Shown: positions 22,044 through 32,927 of the stretch, piece after piece | Position numbering within the stretch: position 1 is the stretch's first letter | How the letters are laid out: every line of letters begins with the position of its first letter | Origin: Micromussa lordhowensis | Lineage: Eukaryota > Cnidaria > Anthozoa > Scleractinia > Lobophylliidae | DNA length: 64,000 bases | NCBI GenBank assembly: GCA_964020085.1 | Contig: OZ026600.1 | Span: 16,888,323-16,952,322 of the forward strand | Direction of reading: 5' to 3' | Program-made: the position numbers and the translations under genes | Notes under the pieces: generated by a model | What the model was told of the DNA's origin: nothing | Database searches by the model: none | Seen by the model: only the letters and a program-made list of their open reading frames with translations

Positions 22044-23582
22044 ATACGAAATCCTTCAACCTCCCCTTCCGTGCTTCCCCCGATCGAGCTTTGTCGAGCT
22101 CTACTCTCCCACATGTTGTGCTTGGATGAATTATGATACCTATGCTGAGCTTTGCTCAGAGGGAGGCCCTAAAACCTTATGGAATGCTCACCTTAGCACA
22201 CGGCTTCAAACCTAGGTATTAAGGTATGGAGCGGTTTTCAAAACAGTAAACCGATCATTTGTTCAGTTTTGAACTATTCGTTTAGTCTCATGCCATATAT
22301 AAGCTTGTTTTAGGAAGCATCAAGTGGGTTTAAGACTCAAGAAGGAAAAAAGGCTGGACTTGGTTTTGAAATAAGATTGAATTAAGAAAAGCTCAAAACT
22401 AGTGAAAAAACATAAACTATACTTGCTTGGGAGAAGTTGGCACATGTTGCACATATATAAAAAATCATAGCAGGCCAGATAGATTTACTTTGTTGATATT
22501 GTGCTTGGATGAATTAAGGTTGGGTGCTGTTTTAATACCTATGCTGAGTTTTGCCCAGAGGGAGGGCCCTAAATACCTTGTCGGTGGAATGGTTGCTGTG
22601 GTGTTCGACTTCAAACTGGAGCGGTCTCCGGTTTCCGGGAAAACTCGTGCAAGCGAGTCACAATTGGTTGTGTCTTTTTTTACTTCTGATTCGATGAAAA
22701 ATTGGCGCGAGTATTTCAAGCCAATGGCATAAATTAGTGATGTAACACTTGTTACTTTTCCAAACTCAAGTAAAAAACTCTATTAAGATTTTAAATCTTT
22801 TTGTGTTTGCCTGGCTAGAGAAGTACAATGGATCTTTGTCATCAAGCTATAACCGTTCTGGTACTCTCTGGGTTTACGGCGATTCACTGGGCCTACGTTT
22901 CTCTGGCTCAATCAGGTCTCGCCACCTGTGTAAAAAGCTTTACACAAACTGCAAAAACAGCTACAACTGGCTCTATCCTATAGCTAGCGAGGAGTTCGAC
23001 AAGAAAAAAGATGACGATCTAGATTTCATGCCAAGAAAGGTTCTAGACCCCATTCGCAGCGTCCTTGGTAGACCAGAAATGCAGCGAAAAGACAGTGTAC
23101 TGCTTTTAAACTTTGGACTTCATTATACAGTCAGTCTTAATTTTACAGCCTACCAGAAAATAATTGCAGATGTGATAAAGATGTTGAAGGATACTAAAAT
23201 CAATTCACAAGGGAAAACAGTTCCGAAGTATAACGCGAAAATTATTTGGAAGTCATCAACTGCCATATGCAAGCATAAAGCACGGAACCCCGCCGGCACG
23301 GGTGAGAGATTCTTTACACCTCAGGTATGTACAACATCAAGTTTAAAAACAACAACACCAACAGACGTTATTTATATGTTTTAGGCTCTTAAAGAGTCTT
23401 TCATCATCATTATGCTAGGGTAATGAAGCACTTGGTAAGGTTTACCATGTCGGAAATAAGTGTAGCAGCTCTCGTAAGCTATCATAGTCAGCGTAACAGC
23501 TGTCATTGTTTTAAGGCAGGTGGCATTGTTTCCACCATGGTAGCGAAACTTGTTAGGACCCCAAAGTGGAATGAGCTATGGA

Positions 23583-23727
23583 ATAATAAGCATCCAATGA
23601 CTGCGTCCGCGGGAGTTTTGTTTCCCCGAGACTCTCAATGTTCCCCGAGACGAAGGCGAGGGGAAGAGTGAGGTCGAGGGGAAACAAAACTCACTATTTC
23701 CCGCGGAGGCAGTCATTAAGTGCTTTC
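23583..23727. repeat. MITE-like foldback in intron 3 of copy A
   Basis: AATGACTGCGTCCGCGGGAG followed by TTTTGTTTCCCC faces GGGGAAACAAAACTC followed by CCCGCGGAGGCAGTCATT in inverted order. Copy B lacks this segment in its shorter intron 3. Non-coding. Confidence 0.55.
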
Positions 23728-25017
23728 TTATACCTCCCAACTCAAAAATAGCAAACCAACTGCGAATATCTCGTTTGCTTGACGGCGGCTGGCACACAAA
23801 TTTGCCACGATTTCAAGGAGCACGACCTGATCACCTGCGAGTAGAAAGTTCAAGTTGATGTTTCCCTAGGGAGTTAGTGAGTTTTGACCAATAACACGTG
23901 ACTGTTTCTGCTTCAATCGGAAAACGTATTTGAGTCGGGAGGTATAACAATCGAATTTTTCTGCGCGAAATATCTCTGAAACAGAGGGAAAAGTGAAGCC
24001 CTTTACGCCTGGTTCATCGGCTCGCAATTTGGCGTAACACTGTTCTTATCAGAGAATAAAAGGGGTAAGTTTCCTAAGACACTGTGGTGCTTTTCAGAGA
24101 ATGTTTCTTTTCTCTTTTTTGGCCAAACTCTGAAACAAATTTTCCTTGAAAGCTTCTACAAACTTTGAGCTATGAGATCGAAACGGAGTCGAATTTTTGC
24201 GTTTGACCCGCTGTGAATAGTGTGCTATGTCTGCGGACTCCTGCAGATCACAAGAAACAGTGGTTATCACTTGCTTACGCTGAAGTTGATCACTTAGTCA
24301 CTTACTGCCTACCTCCCCCCCCCCTCCGCTAACTCCTGCACTGAAAAAAAACTTGTAACCGGAGAGAGGGTCATACACCAATCCCCTGGAAGTTAATCTT
24401 GATTATAATAATTTGATTGTGACATCCATTTTAATATATTGTTCTCATTCAGCGTGTTCTCCTGTTCAGCGCTTACGCGATGACAGCCATGTGTGAGGCA
24501 GGTTTTGACGTCATAGATTTGTATCCAATGACCGACTCGTATCCTGGTGGCACATTAGCACTAGTCGACGAAGTGCACTATCCAGATAAAGTGTTCGATA
24601 CCGTGGAAACATTGCTGGAGAGATATAAACTGAACAACAACCAGAGATTGGGCACGAATGAAAGAAAACGTAGAAATAGACGCTGTACAAGTTGACAGAG
24701 AGTCTGAAATCGCGTTAAATATCTAACAATAGATCGTTTTTACGTGACGTCATCATTTTTTAAAAGCCACGAAAGTTTTTATCCTTATCAGGCATAAGAG
24801 GTAGTAAATTTATATCTGCTTACGATCTTACAGCTCAATGGCTTGCTTCGTCTGGAAAGAAGGGCATTTTGAATTCTCATATCCTACAAGTGCGAATGGA
24901 ATAATCGTTTTACTAAATTCTGTGCGCTTATAAACTTGAAAATTATGGCTTAATTTTATTGGATTTTTATTTTACAAAACGACCGGAAGTTGATGTGGCA
25001 AACACAGTAACAAGTGG

Positions 25018-25190
25018 TATAACGATAACGATAACGATAACGATAACGATAACGATAACGATAATGATAATGATGATAATAGTAAACTTTATTTATCGAG
25101 AGTAACACAGAACAGTAATCACTGAAAAACTGGTGGCCCTCATATAAATATTTAAAGAATAAAAAAGCTTAAAACGATGGCGTGCGCACC
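25018..25190 (-). repeat. GATAAC microsatellite joined to a retroelement 3' tail
   Basis: About nine ATAACG/ATAATG units (25,018-25,080) are followed by a segment AAACTTTATTTATCGAGAGT…CTGGTGGCCCTC. The same segment, diverged, is found at 37,560-37,620 inside the Polinton capsid gene, again with a trinucleotide repeat on the same side. Read on the minus strand both look like 3' ends of a LINE/SINE family with a simple-repeat tail. Confidence 0.6.
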
Positions 25191-26314
25191 GTTTGTAAAC
25201 TTATGATTGCCGTATACCTCTCACGTCTAAGCGATGTAGCGCGTTGGGTCCTAACTGTAGATCAGGCCTAAACCCCCATATCAAACTAAAGCTTATAGGG
25301 CTGGCTATCAAACGATACCCAGAGTTTTGAAATAAAATGAATTGTCGAAATGTTTCGCGAACACTAAATGCGAGCGTCCGAATTACCTTTTGAAAGGTAC
25401 AGATCAAAGTGAATTTTGTTTTTCGCTTGTTTAATTTGTCCGTCGGTTTCCGGGCTCAAAGCGCTTAAAAAAACGTGTTTGCGATTTACCATATTCAATT
25501 TCAGTGATAGCTTACACAGCTTTTTCAAAATAGGATTAAAAAAACATGGAGATATCGTAGAAAAATTGTTCTCTCACTCGAGACCCTTTCAAAAGGTATA
25601 TACGGTTCGTTGAATGAAAGGGAAGCAGGCGAGTCCGCTGAACGAAAATTACCATCAAGTAGAATTCATGGAACGTTTTCGAAATGAAGGAGATACAACT
25701 TTGGTTAGAAAAATTGAAAAGCGATCATTTTTGAGTCATCGAGAAGGGCAATAATTGTGCACTTACGCATTGCAGTTGTAAAAATACTGCGGAAAACTTT
25801 GATCCCCATGTGACACAGAAGTTACGTTGTGAAAATATTATTTTCGACAAGATTTCTTTCAGCCTTCCCATGTTGTGACCGCGGCCTTGGCATTTCGAGC
25901 TGTATGTGTGGAGCTGATTGCTGGCCAGTTTAGGAGTCAGGGATGGAAACTATCTTAGCGTCGAATTTATTTTTAGAATCTCCGAGGCTATTCTGGTGGT
26001 TTTTCGTGACTAGTAAATAACCAGGGCTGACTCCAATAACAACAATGACGACGACGATCTTATTGGTACTCATACCTAATATTAAAGTTTACAAAAAATA
26101 AGTTTCAAAAGAAAGTGAGTACATGACTGCCCGAAATAACCTTCATGGGCTAATTAAGACTGGGTAGCCATCCTTAGTGATTACAGCAACTCAGTATTTA
26201 CTTGGGTCAGATACTAGAAAAGAAAGTAAGAAAACGACACATACGACGGCACACAAAGCACAAAAAAAAAGCTAAGTATACATACAGATTTAGTGAAAAG
26301 ATAGTTGGATAATT
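25191..26314. other. Non-coding stretch, nothing recognised
   Basis: The short frames at 25,201-25,407 and 25,416-25,613 show no recognisable motif. No inverted-repeat element was found. Confidence 0.4.
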
Positions 26315-26671
26315 ACAGGTTAACGCACTCAGCGAGTGAATTATCGGGATTTGCCTGCACCAGTTCAATAACAATGAACGAGATTTTTCAATACCGCACG
26401 AGGCCGCCGAAATTTCGAGTTCATTGTTAGTGAACGAGTACAGGTCAATCCCAATAATTCACGAGCAATGAGTGCGTTAACATTTTTATTATTCAAACTG
26501 AATACACTGCAAACAAAAATCGTCAAACCGAAGTCATGGTGTAACGACAGTGGTGTATTGAATTTACACCACGGCTATTACACCATGATAATGACGTCAA
26601 GGAGGTTGTTTCGTCACAACCCAGTGTCACGTGGTACAAATCAACCAATCAGAAACTCAGAATTCGTATAG
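26315..26671 (-). repeat. Foldback-type repeat, copy 2
   Basis: Inverted partner of the repeat at 18,547-18,937, carrying the same blocks in reverse order. The two copies flank NXPE-like copy A on both sides. Confidence 0.6.
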
Positions 26672-26721
26672 TGTATGAAATTTGAATAATAATGCAGTGT
26701 ATTAACGACAATTGTAATACT

Positions 26722-26913
26722 TTACTTACAGAGGTACAGGCATTCAATATGTACTAATAGCTGGCAATCATGTTTGATTTGATCATTTTCAGTAAAATTT
26801 TTAAGTGGTAGAAGCTTAATATTATCAGTACTATCATACCAGATCTTAGCACCCTGATATCTAATGTTAAAGATTCCATAGTTTGTTCTGGTTTTTAGGA
26901 GACCATAAGTCAT
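26722..26913 (-). mobile_element. LINE ORF2 C-terminal remnant
   Basis: On the minus strand the frame carries RTNYGIFNIRYQGAKIWYDS followed by NIKLLPLKNF. I recognise this as the C-terminal tail motif of several animal non-LTR retrotransposon proteins (NYGxFNIRxxGAKIWN). Only about 60 codons remain. Confidence 0.5.
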
Positions 26914-27090
26914 TCTTCTTTCACCGAGGTGAAAAAAACCCTCAAAATTTGATTCAGTTCTTCCTCAAAATTTGGTTGAGCGACTTTGGTTCAGCCTAAT
27001 ATACTTAACTCCTTAAGGGTTTTTTCCTGGCGTTAGCTGGAGTTAATTCTCTCGTCCTCGTCGACCACAAAAGAGAGCAAGGTAACACTA

Positions 27091-27358
27091 CAATCATGGA
27101 CAAAAGTGGTTGAGACATCCCCTGAAAAAAAAACTTCTTTCGCTGAACACGTAAGTTTATCAATCTCCAATTTTCACGTTTCGACCTCCTCTCCCCTGTT
27201 CAATGTTGTAACCACGGAGCATATTTCAACATTGAACAGGGGGAGAGGGGGGGGGGGGGTTGGCTATCGACAAAAAGACGTTTTTTTTCAATTATGGAAT
27301 GCCGCCGATAGAAAGCGTTTGTTTTGCTCAATTGTGTCAACACTTTTGTCCATGATTG
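27091..27358. mobile_element. MITE-like element with CAATCATGGACAAAAGTG ends
   Basis: CAATCATGGACAAAAGTG at 27,091 is opposed by its reverse complement ending at 27,358 (CACTTTTGTCCATGATTG), an 18-bp perfect inverted repeat. A second palindrome lies inside, TGTTCAATGTTG against CAACATTGAACA, next to a G-run. No target duplication is clear. Confidence 0.55.
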
Positions 27359-27586
27359 CCAGGTCATCGTTCTCTGTAGCTGTGCAGGATTTTTGCTTTC
27401 GGCCGGTCCGAGCCCGCCGCTGTCGAACAGTTTCTTCATCCGCTCATTGGAAATTGTTTTCTTGTGGACTACGCCAACAATGTTGCCTGTCTTCCTGAGG
27501 TGTTTTACAAACGCTCTAATACTTTATTTGCCTCAGTAAAAGCGGGGTCAGACATAATGGAAAACGGTTTTTTGTGCCGTGGCGAG

Positions 27587-27818
27587 AGTTCTTATATAGT
27601 TGGGGTAACCAGGACTGTTTTCATATTGGATTTCTGTCCTGGATTGTTTGTGTTGTATTTCTTTAATCTTACCCCCAACTACACAATCCAAGGTCAAGAT
27701 CAAATAATTTTTTCCAAGGTCAAGGTCAAACATAAAATCCAAAGTCCATATCAAACACAGAATCTAGGACAAGGTCAAACACAGAATCCAAATCCATTCC
27801 CCCAACTATATAACTACT
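27587..27818 (+). repeat. Polinton left terminal inverted repeat
   Basis: 232 bp match the reverse complement of 46,112-46,343 with few differences (for example AGTTCTTATATAG against AGTAGTTATATAG at the tip). The repeat is itself framed by short inverted sequences: CTTATATAGTTGGGG outside and CCCCCAACTATATAACTACT inside. Its middle is a run of degenerate AAGGTCAAACAYARAATCCA-like units, which continue as further units to about 27,920. Confidence 0.9.
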
Positions 27819-28238
27819 CATTTGGATTAATCAAACATAGAATAAAATCCAGCCCACTTTTCAAAGTCCATATCAAACACAAAATCCAAATCCATATCAA
27901 ACACAGAATCCAATACATAGATTAATCTTTTAACCAAAACCTAAACCAAAATCTGAAAATAAAATCAATGAAACCACCGCTGGATCCAAATGTGGAAAAC
28001 ATAAATAGGAGTTAGAACCAAAACCTATACCCGGGACATCGGTCTGGTAATAAAACCTTCTATCATTATTGGGACCAATACTGGAATTAATACTGAGACC
28101 AATTTAAATGAAAATTAAATATGAAAACTTATAATAACCATAAAGGTACCATTGCTGAACCTCTGCAATAGCATCAATATATATCATAACAGTTTATAGA
28201 AGTTGATTGAAATTCTTCCAAGGGGTGTATAAGAGAAA
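27819..28238. other. Polinton subterminal region, non-coding
   Basis: More copies of ATCAAACACARAATCCA-type units extend to about 27,920. AT-rich sequence without a gene follows, up to the polymerase stop. Confidence 0.6.
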
Positions 28239-31200
28239 TTATTTTTGTTTAATATTTTTATGACCATATGCATAACTTGTCATACCATCATCATTCAAAT
28301 ATCTTTTATCATCAAAACAGCTTAGTGATACTTTGTTTATCTCATAAGTACCAAGCTCATGATTATCACTTCTGATTGTTTTCATTTTATGACTCATTTG
28401 TTCAGCGTTGAAAAGTGTATATTTATAGTTTTCATGCGTAATGTCATTTTTGATAACATTCTTTTTTATTCCTTTTGCAGTCTTACCACCTTTTTGATTA
28501 TCTTTCATATAACTATACATTTTAGATCGAAGACCTATGAATTCACAAATAGGAATTCCAGCAGCTTCATCTTTGAACTTACCAATTACTTTTTTATTCG
28601 ACTTATCAAAATACTTTGAGCTTTCAGGATAGTCACTATTGTCAAACTTATATTTATCATTCCAAAAGTCTTGATACACATCATCAGCTTCAATCTCATA
28701 AGTCAGAGAGTCTGTGTCTGTGAACAGTAGTCTTGCTTTGTCTCCATATTTATCTTTAATATAGTTGTAATGAAAATCATACATCAATGTCTTACTGAGA
28801 TCTAAGATACACATCCCTACATATGCCGGCCTATTTAGAGTAAGTGTTTCTTTTATCTTATGAACTGCTACTAGATTTTCATTAAAGATCTTACTACTGA
28901 TATAAGTTGGTTTACTTGCTAACTTTGTTAACTTCTTCTTATCAGTCACTAATCTTACATCAACTCTTTTTCTTATGTTTTCCATTGTCTTACCAAATAC
29001 ACTATTATTCATTAATTTGAAGAAATCTTTTTCAAAAGCATTTTGAGCATTCTTTCTTTTTTCTGTATTAAAGTCAATATATTGTTTTAACCATGGTGAT
29101 TGATTAAATTCGAGAACTCTATGAACTTTAGTCACTTTCAAACCAAGATCAATATACAGTTGTAAGTTTCTGTAATGAAGAACGTATTTATTTTTATTGC
29201 TGAGTGTAGGTATTAGTTTTTGTACAAGACCAACTGATATATTATATTTCTCAGCTATCTTATTACAATAATCAGATAACATGTTTTCTGTTACTTTAAC
29301 CTTTTCTGGTCCCAAGGGATAATCATTATGAAGATCATGTAATTCTTCTGGATACTCAAGATCTACTTCTGCAATGAAACCCTTATTATTATCTTCTTTA
29401 TAATGAGCAAGATTTATCTTATCAATATGTTTTTGTTTCATCCATTTGAATCCACCAGTTGGAAGATATTGGCTCATAGCCCAACCATACAAGTTATTAG
29501 CATCAAGATACATGATATATTTTGAGGGCGCCTTCTCATTATAATCTTTCATGTATTTATTATTTGCTTTACCATAACGATTGGCTATATAACTAATACC
29601 ACCACGCAATCCTTTTTCAATGAATTGAAACATATCAATATCAGTCATCAATTCTAATTTGATATCAGTCATCTTCAACATAGCATCCCAAGACAAACCA
29701 GGTGATGTGAAATAATGACATGGATTTAATTTATAATACTCAAGACATGTTTTTCTGAAGTTTTCAAATACATCAGCTAAAAGAAGTATATCTGATTGCA
29801 AATATAAATCATGGTATTCACCCATATTTTTCATGGAGAACATTTTCCAAACATTTTTAGCATGTTGATAATCTTCATCTGATATATGTTCATCATTCAA
29901 TAAACTATAAAATTGATCTTTTGTCGGTAAAACAGTATCTTCAAACTTTTTGAAACTATCCATATAGTCATACGGATAAATACCTTTTCTAATCATCAAA
30001 TCAAACTTATCACCTTTGAATCGTTGTGAGGTATATTTTAATGTTTCTTTTGGTAAATTGCTAACAGGTTTTTCAAGACTGGAACTCATGAATTGGAAAC
30101 TATCAATAAAGGTAAGATTATTACCTAACATGAATGCCATATATTTCTCCATATTGTTTGGGATTGCATTTATGTTCATTTGACACTTTGCACCTTTCTT
30201 ATTTGTGTATGCATGATTCTTAACTATAGCTCCAATCTCTTGCATTATAAAATGACTATCATAACCTCTTAGGTTATGGAAGATAACAGGTATTTTCAAT
30301 TGCTCAGGGTTCACTCTTAGTTTCAGATTACATTCTTGATGAGCTGAGCCTCTATAATTACCAGTAATGTGACAATGGTCTCGAACTCTAATATCTTCAT
30401 CAGTATACTTTTTATCACAAATATAACATTCTTCAGCTTTCTTAAATTTCTCTTCATCTTTCTTTGTCATTTTCAAAGGTTTGTTGAATTCTTTTTTCAT
30501 AACGTTTTTACAATATTTGACTTCTTTTGACATTTGCTCCATGAATTTATAAACAGCTTTTTCACCTCTATACATTATCAAAGGTTTGCTGTATTTATCA
30601 TCATAACAACAAACAAGTTTATAACCAAATCCACAGTCAGTATGCTTTTGATAAGCATGTGTGTATGATTGATTATCATCTGGTTGACAATTGGATATTT
30701 TTTCTGTTATAGCTTCGAAATCAGCATAGGTCACAAATGGTACTTGTTGTTGTTTATGGAAATTATTGAATTGTAATATATCATTACCCTTCTCTGGCAT
30801 TTTTACTGCTTGTGTTCCATTTACTCTGATACAATTATCTTTATGATCAGTCAATACTCTTTCAGAGCTGAAACATTGGAGACAATACATACAGAAATGC
30901 TTTCTTTCTTTGTGTTTTGTTTTGTTGAACATGAAACTATTAAAATCTTTAATCAGAACATAATGTTTATTTTCATTTTCAGTTATTAATAATAGTTCCA
31001 AGTGATTTTCATATTTTTCTTTTGAAACATAGATTGGATATGGTTGTTTGTTCTCATAACCAAATACATTGATATTAATCTCATTTTGCTTTTCAATTTT
31101 ATTATACTGCTTGGTTGTCACAGGGAATTCAATTCCAGAGTAATCCAAATTGTTAACATATTGTTTGTCAACTTTTTTGATCCTTTCTGGATGTATATCT

Positions 31201-31577
31201 TGTGGATTCAAATGTCTGATATGACACCATCTGAAACATTCATTGTCTTCGTTTTTCATATTAATCAATCCTTTTGCACTGTTTCTTAGTTCTTGTGGAA
31301 GTTTAATATATGAAGATCCTTTCATTGGTTCATATTGTACAACATTAATATAATGATTGTCAACTGATTTAACAGTCCAACCAGAACCATTGGATATCCA
31401 TTGAGCTACTAGGTTCAATATTTGTTGTTCTGATAATTGTAGTGATTCATAGATTTCTGTGTTGTTGATTATAGTTTGAGGTTTGCTGTTGAAATATGCT
31501 GATTTATACACAAATTCTTCACCTGACATTTTTGTAAAAGTTACCTTAAGGGTTTCAACTGCTTTTAAACCCTTCAT
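28239..31577 (-). CDS. Protein-primed family B DNA polymerase (Polinton type)
   Basis: A 1,112-residue open frame. A C2H2-like finger lies at about 228-249 (CMYCLQCF…HKDNC). The 3'-5' exonuclease motifs are ExoI YADFEA (about 285), ExoII FHNLRGYD (about 433) and ExoIII YLQSDILLLAD (about 592). An endonuclease-VII-like Cys/His insert sits at about 384-418 (CYICDKK…DHCHITG…CNLK). The polymerase motifs are A LDANNLYGWAM (about 691), B MNNSVFGKTME (about 856) and C FTDTDSLTYE (about 952). All catalytic carboxylates are present. The family replicates linear genomes from a terminal protein primer. The frame is also open upstream of the chosen ATG into the preceding small ORF, so the native protein may begin there. 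This is the best preserved gene of the element. Confidence 0.95.
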   Translation of the reverse strand: MKGLKAVETLKVTFTKMSGEEFVYKSAYFNSKPQTIINNTEIYESLQLSEQQILNLVAQWISNGSGWTVKSVDNHYINVVQYEPMKGSSYIKLPQELRNSAKGLINMKNEDNECFRWCHIRHLNPQDIHPERIKKVDKQYVNNLDYSGIEFPVTTKQYNKIEKQNEININVFGYENKQPYPIYVSKEKYENHLELLLITENENKHYVLIKDFNSFMFNKTKHKERKHFCMYCLQCFSSERVLTDHKDNCIRVNGTQAVKMPEKGNDILQFNNFHKQQQVPFVTYADFEAITEKISNCQPDDNQSYTHAYQKHTDCGFGYKLVCCYDDKYSKPLIMYRGEKAVYKFMEQMSKEVKYCKNVMKKEFNKPLKMTKKDEEKFKKAEECYICDKKYTDEDIRVRDHCHITGNYRGSAHQECNLKLRVNPEQLKIPVIFHNLRGYDSHFIMQEIGAIVKNHAYTNKKGAKCQMNINAIPNNMEKYMAFMLGNNLTFIDSFQFMSSSLEKPVSNLPKETLKYTSQRFKGDKFDLMIRKGIYPYDYMDSFKKFEDTVLPTKDQFYSLLNDEHISDEDYQHAKNVWKMFSMKNMGEYHDLYLQSDILLLADVFENFRKTCLEYYKLNPCHYFTSPGLSWDAMLKMTDIKLELMTDIDMFQFIEKGLRGGISYIANRYGKANNKYMKDYNEKAPSKYIMYLDANNLYGWAMSQYLPTGGFKWMKQKHIDKINLAHYKEDNNKGFIAEVDLEYPEELHDLHNDYPLGPEKVKVTENMLSDYCNKIAEKYNISVGLVQKLIPTLSNKNKYVLHYRNLQLYIDLGLKVTKVHRVLEFNQSPWLKQYIDFNTEKRKNAQNAFEKDFFKLMNNSVFGKTMENIRKRVDVRLVTDKKKLTKLASKPTYISSKIFNENLVAVHKIKETLTLNRPAYVGMCILDLSKTLMYDFHYNYIKDKYGDKARLLFTDTDSLTYEIEADDVYQDFWNDKYKFDNSDYPESSKYFDKSNKKVIGKFKDEAAGIPICEFIGLRSKMYSYMKDNQKGGKTAKGIKKNVIKNDITHENYKYTLFNAEQMSHKMKTIRSDNHELGTYEINKVSLSCFDDKRYLNDDGMTSYAYGHKNIKQK

Positions 31578-31972
31578 ATCTGAAAGTATATTCTTGATAT
31601 GATACCCAATAGCCTTTCTTGTGCTAAGGGGTCTTTGTTATTTTTGATACCAATTTCAAAAGACTTTGTGTAACCCTTCAGAGCTCTATCCACTTGCTCT
31701 ATCTTAGTCTTTGGCAGTGGTGTGGGTTTATAATCATCTCTGAATTCCAATGGTGGTTCAATTATGTTATCTTCATAATCTTGTACCATCTGCTTAACAC
31801 TCTTACGAGGGGCTGGGCTTGGTTTTTCTGTTATTGGAGTTTGGATTGGTTGCTGTTGCATATTTTGTTGCAACAACTTTTTTATTTCTAAATTCTGCTT
31901 AATCAACAATTTGATCAATTGAGATTTGGTAAGATTGTGGAGGTTGCGAGCGTTCATATAATTAGTTGACAT
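31574..31972 (-). pseudogene. Probable displaced N-terminal region of the polymerase polyprotein
   Basis: 132 codons from the ATG at 31,972, overlapping the polymerase start by four bases. The protein has a helical start (LTKSQLIKLLIKQNLEIKKL), a Gln/Pro-rich middle and a conserved-looking acidic/basic segment (VKQMVQDYEDNIIEPPLEF). The polymerase frame stays open upstream of its Met to about 31,635. That suggests one small indel there separated a single larger protein into two frames. Alternatively it is a separate small gene translated by overlap. Confidence 0.6.
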
Positions 31973-32075
31973 AATTTTCTTTGTAATTATATTAAAGTGC
32001 CAAACCTTTAAACCTTAACAAATTTAATTTTTTTTATAAATGGTATAAAGGTTTGTTAATATAATTTGTATTATA
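31973..32075. promoter_or_regulatory. Divergent intergenic region with inverted repeat
   Basis: It separates the minus-strand polymerase unit from the plus-strand HNH gene. CAAACCTTTA at 32,001-32,010 is perfectly inverted as TAAAGGTTTG at 32,046-32,055. TATAAA-like and ATATAATTTGTATTATA sequences lie just before the HNH ATG. It is a plausible bidirectional promoter. Confidence 0.5.
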
Positions 32076-32768
32076 ATGACCACAATTACGATCAATGAAT
32101 GTGTTTATAAAGTTCATCCTATTTATGACTTATATGCTGCGGATAGTGATGGAAACTTCATTCATATTATCAAACAAGTGCCCCACAAAGGGAAAAGGCA
32201 ACACAATGGTTACTTATCATGTATGGTGAGAAAACATGGTCAACATGGTCAGAAAACGTATTATGTTCATCGCTTTATTTATGAATGTTTTAATAACGTC
32301 ATACCAGATGGTAAAAAGATTGACCACATCAACAACATCAGAGACGATAATCGATTGTTTAATTTACAGCTTCTTACTCCATCAGAAAATAATAAAAAAG
32401 CTGCAAAAGATAGAGATTACACATTTGTTGCTAAAAATAATGAAAATAGAAAATGTGTTAAAGCAACTAATAAAAATACAAATGAAGTTTCATATTATTA
32501 CAGCATGTATTCGATTCAGCAACACCTAGGTATAAATGCTGGTATTGTTAAAATGGTGTCTGAAAATCTCAATAATTGTAAATCAGGTATATCAAAGAAA
32601 GATGGTTGTTCTTATACATTTCAATATATCAAACAAGATGACTTACCAAGTGATTATAAAAAATCAGCAAACATAAGACCAAGAAGAGTCCCAGAAGAGG
32701 ATAAAAAGAAACACCAAATTGAAGCTTTAAAAAAATGGCAAAAGAAAGAATACAAATGCCAAAACTGA
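32076..32768 (+). CDS. HNH endonuclease (homing-endonuclease type)
   Basis: A 230-codon frame. The HNH core is YYVHRFIYECFNNVIPDGKK followed by IDHINNIRDDNRLFNLQLLT; the DH and N residues typical of HNH_3 nucleases are present. A NUMOD/IENR-like DNA-binding segment follows (YSMYSIQQHLGINAGIVKMV), then a basic tail. The frame stops at TGA 32,766-32,768, exactly where the second Cys of a CxxC knuckle would be expected. The same frame then continues for 18 codons with Cys, His and Cys (NCYKYAHRKRC) before a TAG, so a C-terminal zinc knuckle has probably been truncated. It could be a selfish passenger or a genuine Polinton gene. Confidence 0.8.
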   Translation: MTTITINECVYKVHPIYDLYAADSDGNFIHIIKQVPHKGKRQHNGYLSCMVRKHGQHGQKTYYVHRFIYECFNNVIPDGKKIDHINNIRDDNRLFNLQLLTPSENNKKAAKDRDYTFVAKNNENRKCVKATNKNTNEVSYYYSMYSIQQHLGINAGIVKMVSENLNNCKSGISKKDGCSYTFQYIKQDDLPSDYKKSANIRPRRVPEEDKKKHQIEALKKWQKKEYKCQN

Positions 32769-32927
32769 GATAAAACTTTCAAAAATTGCTACAAGTATGC
32801 TCATAGGAAAAGGTGTGTCAAATAGCCAGAAACAATAATATTTTTGGCCATCATTAAAACAGCAAATATACAACTTATATTGTATTATCTTACAATATAA
32901 ATTACACAATTTTCTCTTATATCATTT

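Larger units (their letters stand above)
20305..24695 (+). pseudogene. NXPE/PC-esterase-like gene, copy A (4 exons, premature stop)
   Basis: Predicted exons are 20,305-21,037, 21,530-21,619, 22,819-23,324 and 24,453-24,695. All have GT/AG boundaries that keep phase, and the exon sizes match copy B except for one codon. The encoded protein has an N-terminal signal anchor (LLFVILCGSSLLFVLSNYLW), a luminal region, an SGNH/PC-esterase block I (LWVYGDSLGLRF) in exon 3, and a DxxH catalytic pair (DEVHY) in exon 4. It resembles NXPE-family type II membrane proteins of the secretory pathway; the enzymatic substrate is unknown. TAA at 20,794-20,796 in exon 1 replaces the TAC of copy B, so translation would end after 163 residues. 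A SINE and a MITE-like foldback have entered its introns. An upstream TTTTGCAG at about 20,220 suggests a 5' non-coding exon. Confidence 0.7.
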
